DNA of 64,000 nt from Acidimicrobiia bacterium (lineage in GTDB: Bacteria; Actinomycetota; Acidimicrobiia; Spongiisociales; UBA11373). This document shows, one piece after another, positions 19,460-28,970 of the stretch (position 1 is its first letter; the number at the start of each line of letters is the position of its first letter). The stretch spans positions 30,775 through 94,774 of the forward strand of contig JBBDWO010000020.1 in assembly GCA_040902765.1 (NCBI GenBank), read 5' to 3'. The notes under the pieces are model-generated. The model was not told the origin of the DNA and ran no database searches. It saw only the letters and a list, made by a program, of their open reading frames with translations. Made by a program: the position numbers and the translations under genes.

Positions 19460-20832
19460 GCGTGCAGGCCCCTTCCCGAGGCGGCCATCAACGCCTCGCC
19501 GATCGTCTCGGCAAGGGTCGGATGGGCGTGTATGAAGGCGGCCGCCTCCTCGGGGAGCGCTTCCCATCCGATTGAGTACATGAGCTCGTGGATGAGCTCC
19601 CCGGCATCGGAGCCCACGATCGTCGCCCCGACCAGGGGACCGTCCTTCTCCACTACCAGGCGCACCGAGCCCTGGGTGACGCCGCGGATCATCGCCCGGG
19701 CGATTCCGGCGAACCCCTCCTCGACGACCTCCACCTCCATGCCAGCCTCCCGGGCCTGGGCCTCGGTGAGTCCCACCGAGGCGAGTTCCGGATGGGTGTA
19801 GACGACGAGCGGCACGGCGCGATAGTTGACCGGTGCGGACGAGCCCGTGGCGATGTGGGTGACGGCCGCGATCGCCTCGGCAAATCCGGCGTGAGCGAGC
19901 TGTGGGGTACCGGCCACGACGTCGCCGACGGCGTACACCCCCTGGACGGAGGTCTCCATGGTTTCCAGGTCCACGGGCACGAACCCGCGGTCGAGCTCGA
20001 TCCCTGCCTCTTCGAGACCCACACCGGATGTGAGCGGTGCCCGACCGACCGCGACCAGCACGACGTCTACCTCCACCGATTCCGCGCCGTACCGCACGAT
20101 CACACCGTCGTCGCCCACCTCGGCGGGCTCGACACCGACCCCGGTATGGACCGCCACCCCGCGTTGGGCAAGGGCCCGTTCCAGCTGCTTGGCCGAAGTG
20201 GCGTCGGCCCCCGGGAGGATCTGATCCACCACCTCGAAGAGATACACCGTGGACCCGACGTCGGCGAGCAGGCTGGCGAACTCGCAGCCGATCGCGCCGG
20301 CACCGATCACGGCGATCCGGCCAGGCTGCTCTGCCCAATCGAGGGCGTGGTCCGAGGTGACGATGCGGGTCCCGTCGATTTCGTAGCCGGGGATGGTGCG
20401 CGGGACCGACCCGGTGGCGACGATCACCGTCCGACCTTCGAGGCGACGGCTACCGCCGTCGACGAGCTCGACGTCGACGATGCCCCGCCCGGCGATGCGG
20501 CCGGTGCCGGCGACGATCTCCACGTTCCGCTTCTTCAGCAATCCGCCGAGCCCACGGTGGAGCTGATCGACGATCTTGCCCTTGCGTCGTAGCGCCGCCG
20601 TCCAGTCGAGGGATGGCGGAGACGCGTCCACCCCGAACTCCCCCGACCCGGCCACCGTGGAGAACACCTCGGCGGTCTGGAGCCAGGCCTTGGCCGGGAT
20701 GCAGCCACGGTGGAGGCAGGTGCCGCCCACCTCCGCCTTCTCGACCAGGGCCACCGACAGCCCGAAGTTGTGCGCATAAAGGCCAGCCGCGTATCCCCCG
20801 GGCCCGCCTCCGATGATGACGACGTCGTACAC
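19456..20832 (-). CDS. lpdA: Dihydrolipoyl dehydrogenase (E3)
   Basis: FAD and NAD enzyme that reoxidises the dihydrolipoyl arm. Motifs: FAD fingerprint VVIIGGGPGGYAAG at the N-terminus, redox pair GGTCLHRGCIP, NAD fingerprint VIGAGAIGCEFA, VYAVGDVV and the C-terminal His-Glu pair AFIHAHPTLAET. 458 residues from the GTG at 20832, the normal family length; TAACCT ends 8 bases upstream, which supports this start over a longer GTG at 20904. First gene of the lpd-E1-E2-lipBA operon. Confidence 0.95.
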   Translation of the reverse strand: MYDVVIIGGGPGGYAAGLYAHNFGLSVALVEKAEVGGTCLHRGCIPAKAWLQTAEVFSTVAGSGEFGVDASPPSLDWTAALRRKGKIVDQLHRGLGGLLKKRNVEIVAGTGRIAGRGIVDVELVDGGSRRLEGRTVIVATGSVPRTIPGYEIDGTRIVTSDHALDWAEQPGRIAVIGAGAIGCEFASLLADVGSTVYLFEVVDQILPGADATSAKQLERALAQRGVAVHTGVGVEPAEVGDDGVIVRYGAESVEVDVVLVAVGRAPLTSGVGLEEAGIELDRGFVPVDLETMETSVQGVYAVGDVVAGTPQLAHAGFAEAIAAVTHIATGSSAPVNYRAVPLVVYTHPELASVGLTEAQAREAGMEVEVVEEGFAGIARAMIRGVTQGSVRLVVEKDGPLVGATIVGSDAGELIHELMYSIGWEALPEEAAAFIHAHPTLAETIGEALMAASGRGLHA

Positions 20833-20840
20833 GGTGGTTG

Positions 20841-20846
20841 AGGTTA
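20841..20846 (-). promoter_or_regulatory. -10 box (TAACCT) of the lpd operon
   Basis: TAACCT lies 8 bases before the GTG start of lpd. It is the only candidate promoter seen ahead of the four overlapping or near-abutting genes. Confidence 0.5.
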
Positions 20847-20921
20847 CTCCCTGGCGTCGACCACTCCAGAAGCCGCGGCGGGAGCCGAGAGATCCCGGGG
20901 TCACGGGTAGCCTCGGCCTGC

Positions 20922-21014
20922 ATGCAGACCCGCTACCTCCTCATCGCCTCCGTCGCCGTGGCCCTGGTCATCCTCGCCGCCGGTGCCCTGTGGCTGTTGC
21001 GGATCCTGTCGTGA
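20922..21014 (+). CDS. 30-residue single-span membrane peptide
   Basis: ATG CAG ACC starts a peptide that is almost all membrane helix: a Arg near the N-terminus, then LLIASVAVALVILAAGALW and a short LLRILS tail. Its TGA overlaps the GTG of the next gene (GTGA), and a TAGCCT box ends 8 bases before its ATG, so the pair looks like a two-gene leaderless operon. No family known to me. Found by reading the start region of the hydrolase, not by length. Confidence 0.6.
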   Translation: MQTRYLLIASVAVALVILAAGALWLLRILS

Positions 21015-21646
21015 CCGGACCGATCACCGAGTATGGGCTCACCCTCGAAGCCGCCTGGTCCGGACCCGCCTCGGGTGCCACCAACCTGTTAGTGCTGTGC
21101 CATCCGCACCCTCAGCAGGATGGGACCATGGATGCTCCGCTGATGAGGTCGCTGGCCAACCGGCTCGTCGAGCGGGGCTTTCGGGTGCTGCGGTTCAACT
21201 TCCGTGGAGTGGGCCAATCCGAGGGAGGCTGGTCGGGCGGCGATGGCGAGATCCGAGACGTGGGCGCCGCGGTCGCGTTCGCCCGCGAGGCGCACCCCGA
21301 CCTCCCATTCGGCCTCGCCGGCTGGTCGTTCGGTGCGGTGATGGCACTGCGCTGGCAGGCGGAGCACGGCGACGCATCGCCCTATGTCGGCGTGGCCCCC
21401 GCCCTCGCCTACGACCCGTCGCTCCGCATGCCGACGAGTGACGAACTCCCGCCGGCGAGGCGCCTGTTCATCCTCGGCGACCGGGACCAGTTCTGTTCGG
21501 TCGACGAGCTGACGACCTATGCCGCTGGCATCGGCGCGGAACTCGAGGTGTTTCCGGGAAGTGACCATTTCTTCGTCTTCCGGGACGTGGCGGTGGGGAA
21601 TCGGATCGCCGAGTTCTTCAAGGGGCGAGGGACGAGTAGCGAGTAG
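21011..21646 (+). CDS. Alpha/beta hydrolase, COG2945 type
   Basis: 211-residue hydrolase. Typical signature order: CHPHPQQDGTMD, FNFRGVGQSEGG, the nucleophile elbow GWSFGA, then the acid in GDRDQFCSV and the His in GSDHFF. Members act as small esterases; the substrate is unknown. The GTG start overlaps the stop of the 30-residue peptide. The last residues (TSSE-stop) are encoded by a GAGTAGC heptamer tract. Confidence 0.82.
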   Translation: MTGPITEYGLTLEAAWSGPASGATNLLVLCHPHPQQDGTMDAPLMRSLANRLVERGFRVLRFNFRGVGQSEGGWSGGDGEIRDVGAAVAFAREAHPDLPFGLAGWSFGAVMALRWQAEHGDASPYVGVAPALAYDPSLRMPTSDELPPARRLFILGDRDQFCSVDELTTYAAGIGAELEVFPGSDHFFVFRDVAVGNRIAEFFKGRGTSSE

Positions 21647-21656
21647 CGAGTAGCGA
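21637..21656. repeat. Heptamer tract GAGTAGC x3
   Basis: The tract begins inside the hydrolase gene and provides its TAG stop; it leads into the multi-hairpin element at 21686. Confidence 0.85.
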
Positions 21657-21685
21657 GAGCGCGTTCGGACAGGGTGGACCCGTTC

Positions 21686-21911
21686 TCACTCCCCTCTCCC
21701 GAAGGGGGAGGTGGCATCGGCCGAAGGCCGATGACGGAGGGGGAGGCCAGACGCGTCGCGAGGCCCACGTAGCGTGCACCCTCCCCCCTCCCCTCCGGTC
21801 GCTCCGCTCCCGGCGGGACTCCCCCCTTCAGGGGGAGGAACCGCAAGCCCTCCCCCCTTCCGGCCGGTTGCTTCGCTCCCGGCGGTACTCCCCCTTCGGG
21901 GGGAGAGAGTT
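21686..21911 (+). repeat. 150-base multi-hairpin element, copy a (with duplicated right end)
   Basis: Order of parts: hairpin CTCCCGAAGGGGGAG, hairpin ATCGGCCGAAGGCCGAT, GGAGGGGGAGG, the conserved core ACGCGTCGCGAGGCC, CCCTCCCCCCTCC pairing back to the GGAGGGGGAGG, a GC-rich hairpin and CTCCCCCC...GGGGAG. A second copy of the right half follows from 21850. It lies between convergent genes. Confidence 0.85.
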
Positions 21912-21936
21912 GTAAACGGGTTCCTGCGCCTCTGGC

Positions 21937-21971
21937 CATGAGCTGGCCCTCAGGCCATGAGCCATGAGCTC
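21937..21971. repeat. Heptamer tract GCCATGA
   Basis: GCCATGA units, with one interrupted unit, close the spacer just before the stop of the 69-residue minus-strand gene. The same word, reversed, is at 41090-41124. Confidence 0.7.
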
Positions 21972-21974
21972 CCG

Positions 21975-22184
21975 TCAGACTTCCCTGAACCCCCGGTTAC
22001 GGGCCTCGGCGAGGGTGTCGGGTCCGAAGGAGCTGAGCTGACGCCGCGCCACCAGGTTCTCACCGTCGACTCTCGCCGACAGAGCGGCGAACTGGGCCTC
22101 GTCGTCGCAGTCGTACACCCGCATGTCGTCACGGGTCCCGATGAACCGACGCTCCGGGAAGCGACGCAACCGGCCCACGGTCAC
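21975..22184 (-). CDS. Small hypothetical protein (69 aa)
   Basis: Not recognised. GTG start overlaps the stop of the upstream lipoprotein (GTGA), which supports it as a translated second gene. Features: a basic N-terminus (GRLRRFPERRFIG), a central DDMRVYDCDDEAQF and a C-terminal LAEARNRGFREV. No membrane segment. Confidence 0.55.
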   Translation of the reverse strand: MTVGRLRRFPERRFIGTRDDMRVYDCDDEAQFAALSARVDGENLVARRQLSSFGPDTLAEARNRGFREV

Positions 22185-22600
22185 GCCGTGTTGACTTCGA
22201 TGAACAGCACGGCGACCCCGGTGTTGTAGTTGATGTCGATCGTGCCCAGCAGCTCGCCTTTGGAGAACTCGATGGTCCAGCGCGACCCGTCGCCCTCGGA
22301 GCGGTTGACCACGTAACCGGCGTTCACCAGCCCCACCTGGAAGTACTGCACCACCGGGACCATCTCCTGCTGCATGGTGACGGTGACCTCGGTCCGGTGG
22401 TTCACCCGGTCGATGAGCGTCGATCCGATGACGGCATCAGCGGGAATAGGGAAGTCCCGGGGCATGCTCGATGGCAGGCTTCCCGAGCCGATCTCGATCG
22501 GCTCGGGTTCGGCACCACCACCGCAACCGACGGCGACGATGGCCACCACCAGGAGTAACAGGGCCACGCGGATGGGACGGAGACGGTGCGACATCTTCAC
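22181..22600 (-). CDS. Small lipoprotein, unknown function
   Basis: 139 residues. Signal helix ALLLLVVAIVAVGC with the lipobox Cys near residue 26, then an acidic and Pro-rich spacer and a compact beta-rich domain (TEVTVTMQQEMVPVVQYFQVGL, SKGELLGTIDINYNTGVAV). The domain pattern is like small binding folds but I cannot name it. GTG 22600 is favoured because TACCAT ends 5 bases upstream; ATG 22594 is in frame. Confidence 0.65.
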   Translation of the reverse strand: MKMSHRLRPIRVALLLLVVAIVAVGCGGGAEPEPIEIGSGSLPSSMPRDFPIPADAVIGSTLIDRVNHRTEVTVTMQQEMVPVVQYFQVGLVNAGYVVNRSEGDGSRWTIEFSKGELLGTIDINYNTGVAVLFIEVNTA

Positions 22601-22642
22601 AAGTCATGGTACCGCGCGAGGCGGCGAAAACACCCCGGCGCC

Positions 22643-24282
<1,640 letters not shown>

Positions 24283-24286
<4 letters not shown>

Positions 24287-24561
24287 GGTGCCTCCGTCGT
24301 CCCGCCGATCGGCACGGTAGCGCCGCAGTTGGGGCACGGGGCCTCGCTCACCGCCCCGACGATGAAGCTGAACCCACACTCCCCACAGGTCACCTTGGGA
24401 GACGGGGTATCCGGCTCCGGCGGCGGGACGGGCGGCAGTCCGCCGGTCGGATCCGGGGCGTCTGCCCGGACCTCGTTGGGGGTTCCACACGCCGGACACA
24501 GGTGACGCCCGGGACCGGGAACGTCGAACCCGCTCTGGCACCTTCCACAACGCACGTTCAC
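24283..24561 (-). CDS. Double zinc-ribbon protein (92 aa)
   Basis: Two Cys4 ribbons: CGRC...CPAC at the N-terminus (residues 5-26) and CGEC...CPNC near residues 59-77, separated by a Pro-rich linker with PVPPPEPDTP. No enzyme domain. It is sandwiched with 4-base overlaps between a membrane protein and the mutase, so co-translation is likely. A role as metal- or RNA-binding adaptor would be a guess. Confidence 0.7.
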
Positions 24562-24977
24562 GACTTCTCATCCTCCACGGGGGTTCCCACGGCCCCGATC
24601 TCGACCAGGTACTCGATCTCGGCGGCCATGACTTCTGCGATGTCGAAGGGATCGTAGGCCCGATCTTCCTCGCGCCCCCGATCGAGGATGTAGTCCATGG
24701 CGTCACCACTCCCGAGCACCGGCCTCGTTCCCTCGGATCGAGGCGCCACCACCTGGTGATAGTGGATGCCCCACTCCAGGATCAGCCGCACGTCGTGCTC
24801 GCTCAGCCGATCGGCCGTCTCCGGTGCAAGACGGTCGTGCACGAACGAGATCGCCTCGGGCAACCAGTACACGGCCGAGTCGAAGGAGCGGCGAGACCGC
24901 ATCTCCTGCCATACCAACGCGGCGACGATCACCAGCAGCACCACGAACAAGATCACACCGATGCCGAAGGGGGACAT
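24558..24977 (-). CDS. Single-span membrane protein with cytoplasmic domain
   Basis: 139 residues: one N-terminal helix (GVILFVVLLVIVAALVW) followed by an acidic soluble domain with SEHDVRLILEWGIHYHQV and DPFDIAEVMAAEIEYLVE. It is the first gene of a three-gene unit with the zinc-ribbon protein and the mutase; a TACCCT box lies 9 bases before its ATG. I do not recognise the family, though the arrangement with a mutase is suggestive of a conserved unit. Confidence 0.65.
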   Translation of the reverse strand: MSPFGIGVILFVVLLVIVAALVWQEMRSRRSFDSAVYWLPEAISFVHDRLAPETADRLSEHDVRLILEWGIHYHQVVAPRSEGTRPVLGSGDAMDYILDRGREEDRAYDPFDIAEVMAAEIEYLVEIGAVGTPVEDEKS

Positions 24978-25113
24978 GTGGAGGCGAGGGTAGGCGCCTC
25001 AGGACCCTGTCAGGAGGTAGCCGTGCTTCGGCCTGGCAACCATCCGGATGAGGCACACCGGCGAGGCCTGGTTGGTTCGCCCGGACAATCGGTGGCTGGA
25101 CACACCGCCGGGC

Positions 25114-25767
25114 TCATCCCGTGCTGAGTCGTGCAGCCGTCGTGAGGACCCGAGGGTCGGGATAGTCCTCGCAGTATTGGTAGGCGTACGACAGCCGGAT
25201 GATCCCGTCCGACCCGACAACGACTTCTGCGGCGGCCAACCAGGGGTCGTCGACCGGTGGCCGGCCCTGCTCGCGCCGCCCGTCTTGGAACTCGACCCCA
25301 AGCTGGCGTGGGTGACTCCAGTATTCGACGGGAGCATCGAAGAGGACCTGCTCGACAGACCATTGGCCGATGCCGTAGGCCCGGTAGGCGGACTGATCTG
25401 GATCGCACAAGATCAGAGTCGCGATGTTGTGCGTCGTGCGGTAGGCGGCTGCCCGCTCGGGTTCTCCCTGGGAAACGATGATCGGCGTCAGCCCGGCCGC
25501 CGAATACGCGTCGTACTCGGTGGCAAGCCGCCCGGCACGTTCGACACCGCAGGTGCATCCGAAGTGGCGCCAGAACATCAGCAGCGCGGGTCCTGTCGAC
25601 CAGTGATCGCTCAGCCTGACGGGCTCGCCTGTGTGATCGGGGAGCACAAGATCGGGAGCGGCCGTACCCGGGGCCACCAGGGTGCCAAGGCCCTCGGTGG
25701 GGCCGACCGTCCACTTCTCGAGCCACTCGGCCTCGGCAGCGGCTGTCAGATCATCCAACGATCCCAT
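25114..25767 (-). CDS. Peroxiredoxin-like / AhpC-TSA family protein
   Basis: 217 residues with a redoxin core: APDLVLPDHTGEPVRLSDHW, then the redox segment MFWRHFGCTCGVERAG with two Cys one residue apart, and LCDPDQSAYRAYGI. The CTC spacing is unusual for a Prx catalytic PxxxT/C site, so it may be a thiol-disulfide protein rather than a peroxidase. ATG 25767 is chosen for its GAGGGGG site; ATG 25791 is possible. Divergent from the PAS-AAA gene. Confidence 0.72.
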   Translation of the reverse strand: MGSLDDLTAAAEAEWLEKWTVGPTEGLGTLVAPGTAAPDLVLPDHTGEPVRLSDHWSTGPALLMFWRHFGCTCGVERAGRLATEYDAYSAAGLTPIIVSQGEPERAAAYRTTHNIATLILCDPDQSAYRAYGIGQWSVEQVLFDAPVEYWSHPRQLGVEFQDGRREQGRPPVDDPWLAAAEVVVGSDGIIRLSYAYQYCEDYPDPRVLTTAARLSTG

Positions 25768-25802
25768 CGTCCCCCTCGGTTGGTTACTCATGGCACGCTA
25801 AC

Positions 25803-25824
25803 GCACACCTCCTAGGGAGGGCGA
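25803..25824. promoter_or_regulatory. Palindrome between divergent genes
   Basis: CCTCCTAGGGAGG is centred in the short spacer between the peroxiredoxin-like and PAS-AAA starts. It could be a shared operator or two mirrored ribosome sites; GGAGG faces each gene. Confidence 0.35.
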
Positions 25825-25835
25825 AGCGTGCTTGT

Positions 25836-27512
25836 ATGCGGTGCGTGAGGAGACACCGACAAGACTCCGCGCCGGTAGCCGAGAGCAAACGCCTCGAGGA
25901 GTACGACTTCTACCCGTTTGTCGTAGATGACGACGGCCTTATCGAGTTCAGCGACGAACGCTTCGTGACAGCGGTGCATCACTTCCTGGGGGCCCGGAAT
26001 GCTGTTGCGGCCCGAGAGTTGATCGTGATCGGCGAGCAGAACCTGGTCCGCGACACCTTCCCAAGCGACGACGTGAAGGCCTATGCGGATCTGTTCCGGG
26101 CTTACGACGGCGACTCAGTGATCCACGACAACGCGACCTACCTCGAAAACTACAAGAGGATCGTCCATCTGATCGGACAGTCCTTTCCCAACACCGGGAT
26201 CGAGATCCTCGTCCACGATCTCGTCAATCCGTCGAAGGCCATCGTCGCCATCGAACACGGCGAGGTGACCGGACGGACGCTCGGACATGGAGCCACCAAG
26301 CTCGTCCTCGACCTCAAGACGCGCCGCTATCACAATCGGGACAAACTGAATTACGAGCTGAACATCGGAGCGAGGCGCTTCAAGTGCACCACGATTCCGA
26401 TCTTCCGACCCGAGTACGGCCTGGTTGGCGCCATCTGCATCAACGTCGACGTGCGGTTCCTGCGCGAGGAGGTTCTTGCAGACGGCCAGCGCGTCCAGGC
26501 GTTCTTCGACAACCTGCTCCGAACGGAGTTCGAGTTGGACGAGAACATCCTCTCCAAGGCCGAGTATCGGGCAGCACTTCAGGGCAAGCGCCACTTCTTG
26601 GATGAAGCCATCCGGACGGACAGTCGTTCCGACGCGGCGCGGGCCCAGTCAGAAACGCTGCGTCTGATAGCCGGCCTGGACTCGATCGCGCTATCGAGGT
26701 TCAAAGTGGCCGGCGGGTACACCCGATTCGACCCGGTGACAAGGGAGCGGCTGCTCGATGCCCGCCTAGCGATCCGGAGTGGCCTCATGAGCCCCACCGG
26801 TAATCGCGAGAACCACCTGGTGTGGGGTAGACCCGGGACCGGCAAGACCTTCCTTATCCACGAGATAGTGAGCGAATTCGACGGCGTGAGTTACGTCGAA
26901 CTCAATCTTGCCCAAGACTCCGAAGAGGATGTCCGCGCCGAATGCAGGGCCGCCGTCGAGTCCCCGACGCCCTCCCTGGTACTCATTGATGAAATCGACG
27001 CCAGGCCGGATGCGTCGTGGCCCTACGAGACGCTGCTTCCGTTCCTCGACGCCAATGTGGAAACCGGTAGCCAGGTCGTGTTCGTGTTGGCTGGCAGTTC
27101 GGGCGAAACCTTGGAGGAACTCGTCCGGGCCATCGATAGGCGCCCCAAGGGCAAGGATCTCATGAGTCGCACTCCCGAGGGCAATCGTTTCGCCGTCGAC
27201 CCGCTGGGGGTCGGTGACCAGATTTCCGTAGCGATCTCACAGTTCCTTCGGGAGGGCAAGAGCCGAGGCCTCTCCATTGAACTTGTCGAGAAGGCAGCCC
27301 TCTATTACCTGGCTTCGACTCCTTATCTGACGAACGCTCGTCAACTGGCGGAGTTCGCCGCACGAGCGGTTCGAAGGGTGCCTGAGGGTGAGGGACGTCT
27401 CAAATACGACCACCTCTTCGGTGCCGGAGACCCCGAGAACAAGGAGTTCTGGATCGGGATGAATCGAGATGCGGCAGATCTCGTGGGGCGGTACGTCGAA
27501 GTCTCGTGGTAA
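25836..27512 (+). CDS. YheO-type PAS domain fused to an AAA+ ATPase
   Basis: 558 residues. Residues about 100-208 match the YheO PAS domain: IEILVHDLVNPSKAIVAI, GEVTGRTLG, and TTIPIFRPEYGLVGAICINVDV. In known YheO proteins this is followed by a helix-turn-helix; here a helical linker leads to an AAA+ module with Walker A GRPGTGKT (331-338), Walker B LVLIDEID (382-388), a sensor-like VFVLAGSSG and a lid from about 460. Residues 20-95 are an extra N-terminal part of unknown type. No DNA-binding domain is seen. Codon use is a little more relaxed than in the neighbours. Confidence 0.8.
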   Translation: MRCVRRHRQDSAPVAESKRLEEYDFYPFVVDDDGLIEFSDERFVTAVHHFLGARNAVAARELIVIGEQNLVRDTFPSDDVKAYADLFRAYDGDSVIHDNATYLENYKRIVHLIGQSFPNTGIEILVHDLVNPSKAIVAIEHGEVTGRTLGHGATKLVLDLKTRRYHNRDKLNYELNIGARRFKCTTIPIFRPEYGLVGAICINVDVRFLREEVLADGQRVQAFFDNLLRTEFELDENILSKAEYRAALQGKRHFLDEAIRTDSRSDAARAQSETLRLIAGLDSIALSRFKVAGGYTRFDPVTRERLLDARLAIRSGLMSPTGNRENHLVWGRPGTGKTFLIHEIVSEFDGVSYVELNLAQDSEEDVRAECRAAVESPTPSLVLIDEIDARPDASWPYETLLPFLDANVETGSQVVFVLAGSSGETLEELVRAIDRRPKGKDLMSRTPEGNRFAVDPLGVGDQISVAISQFLREGKSRGLSIELVEKAALYYLASTPYLTNARQLAEFAARAVRRVPEGEGRLKYDHLFGAGDPENKEFWIGMNRDAADLVGRYVEVSW

Positions 27513-27612
27513 GCCACCTCATGGAGCCCGATGAGCATCACTGGGTACTTGGCGAATCCGCCCAGCGCGGGGGAGGCGGGGTCAGGACACCACTGTCCCG
27601 GTCACCAACAGC

Positions 27613-27652
27613 ACCTACCAAGTACCAGGTACCAAGTACCGATCGGTATCCT
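27613..27652. repeat. Heptamer tract GTACCAA ending in a -10 box
   Basis: CTACCAA GTACCAG GTACCAA GTACCGA TCGGTAT, after which TATCCT (27647-27652) lies 8 bases before the DsbB start. Confidence 0.85.
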
Positions 27653-27660
27653 GCTCCCCC

Positions 27661-28236
27661 ATGCCAGTGGACGCCGTCTCGACATTCCTCGCCACCGGAG
27701 CCCTGCTCATCGCCGTGCTCCTGGTCGCCCTCATCGTTCTCGGCCTGGTCGCCCGGTTCAGTGGTCGGGCAGCCGACACCCTGGCGTCACTACAGGAGTC
27801 GTTCGACGGTCTCGGCCCGATGATCGCCCTGACGATGGCCGCAGTGGCCACCGCCGGCAGTCTCTACTACTCACAGGTTGCGGGGTTCATCCCCTGTGAG
27901 TACTGCTGGTACCAGCGGATCGCCATGTACCCCCTGGTGCCGGTGCTGTTCGCCGGGGTGCGCGCCGGGGACCGCTCGGTGCGCCGGTATGTGATCCCCC
28001 TGGCCGTGATCGGGAGCATCATCGCCGCCTATCACACCCTCATCGAGAACTTCCCCGAGATCGCCACCGCCGAATGCAGCGGGGTCGTCGCCTGCACGGC
28101 ACCGTACGTTCAGAAGTTCGGCTTCCTCGGGATCCCGTTCATGGCGCTGATGTCGTTCGGCGTCATCATCGCCGCACTGTTGCTCGACCGCTCGGGACCG
28201 AGCCCGACACCGCCCACCAGCCAGGAGAACCTATGA
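27661..28236 (+). CDS. DsbB/BdbC-type disulfide oxidoreductase
   Basis: Membrane protein (191 residues, about five helices) that passes electrons from a thiol oxidase to quinone. The first redox pair is CEYC in FIPCEYCWYQRIAMYP and the second is Cys-Cys in AECSGVVACTAPYV; the spacing is that of the BdbC branch. An extra N-terminal helix precedes the usual four. Translationally coupled (ATGA) to the thioredoxin-like gene. Confidence 0.9.
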   Translation: MPVDAVSTFLATGALLIAVLLVALIVLGLVARFSGRAADTLASLQESFDGLGPMIALTMAAVATAGSLYYSQVAGFIPCEYCWYQRIAMYPLVPVLFAGVRAGDRSVRRYVIPLAVIGSIIAAYHTLIENFPEIATAECSGVVACTAPYVQKFGFLGIPFMALMSFGVIIAALLLDRSGPSPTPPTSQENL

Positions 28237-28877
28237 CTGCCCGTACCCGTCAGAGTCAGACGCCGCGCCCCGGTGCGAAGAAGAAGTTCCCGATCATTCC
28301 GGTGGCGATAGGTGTCGCGGTGGTGGCGCTGATCGCCACGGTAATCCTGACCTTCGAGGGTGACACCACCGAGGACGCCTTCGGCACCCCTGAGATCAGC
28401 GGAGCCGGGCTCACCACGTACGCTGCCGGGGGTCTCGACCCGGCGGTCGGACAGGCCGCGCCCACCGTCGTCGGTGCCGACTTCGAGGGCAGCCGGGTGG
28501 AGATCGCCGACGACGGCCGGGCCAAGATCATCCTCTTCCTGGCCCACTGGTGCCCGCATTGCCAGGCCGAGGTCCCGATCGTGCAGAGCTGGGTGGACGC
28601 CGGCTCGCTCCCGGTCGACGTGGACCTCTACGCGGTGGCCACCAGCATCGATCGGATGCGACCCAACTATCCACCGTCGAAGTGGCTCGAGGACGAGGGC
28701 TGGACCGAGCCCATCCTCGTCGACGACGAGCTGACCAGCGTGTCGCGCGCCTACGGCCTCAACGCCTTCCCGTACTGGGTGTTCGTAGCCGCCGACGGCA
28801 CGGTTCGGGCTCGACTCTCCGGTCGACTCGGTGTCGCCGAACTCGATCAGCTCACCGGGTCACTGCGCCAGGGCTAG
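28233..28877 (+). CDS. Membrane-anchored thioredoxin-like protein (TlpA/DsbA role)
   Basis: 214 residues. A basic N-terminus and one anchor helix (FPIIPVAIGVAVVALIATVIL) leave the thioredoxin fold outside. The active site is FLAHWCPHCQAEVP; CPHC is the motif of oxidising partners such as DsbA. The cis-Pro segment is LNAFPYWVF. Together with the DsbB gene it forms a minimal disulfide-forming unit. GGAG lies 8 bases before the ATG. Confidence 0.9.
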   Translation: MTARTRQSQTPRPGAKKKFPIIPVAIGVAVVALIATVILTFEGDTTEDAFGTPEISGAGLTTYAAGGLDPAVGQAAPTVVGADFEGSRVEIADDGRAKIILFLAHWCPHCQAEVPIVQSWVDAGSLPVDVDLYAVATSIDRMRPNYPPSKWLEDEGWTEPILVDDELTSVSRAYGLNAFPYWVFVAADGTVRARLSGRLGVAELDQLTGSLRQG

Positions 28878-28970
28878 GAGGTGCGCGAATAGCTCGCTGG
28901 CTTTATCAGGTTTCGGCTTGCCACAAGCCGAAACCTGATCCCGGGGCGAGCCTATTCGCGCACCCCCTTA
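28878..28970. terminator. Long nested palindrome at convergent gene ends
   Basis: Outer arms GGTGCGCGAATAG-CTCGC and GCGAGCCTATTCGCGCACC, inner arms ATCAGGTTTCGGCTTG and its exact complement around a 3-base loop. It reaches the stop codons of both flanking convergent genes. A second copy with matched base changes is at 46709-46801. Confidence 0.75.

Noticed and set aside
17444..20338. A 964-residue reading of the E1 frame
   Set aside because: Everything before 19459 is low-complexity Arg/Gly-rich shadow inside lpd; the E1 family start and the ATGA overlap fix the start at 19459.
24978..25113. Possible gene or regulator in the spacer after the peroxiredoxin-like gene
   Set aside because: No start signal, no family match and codon pattern not gene-like.
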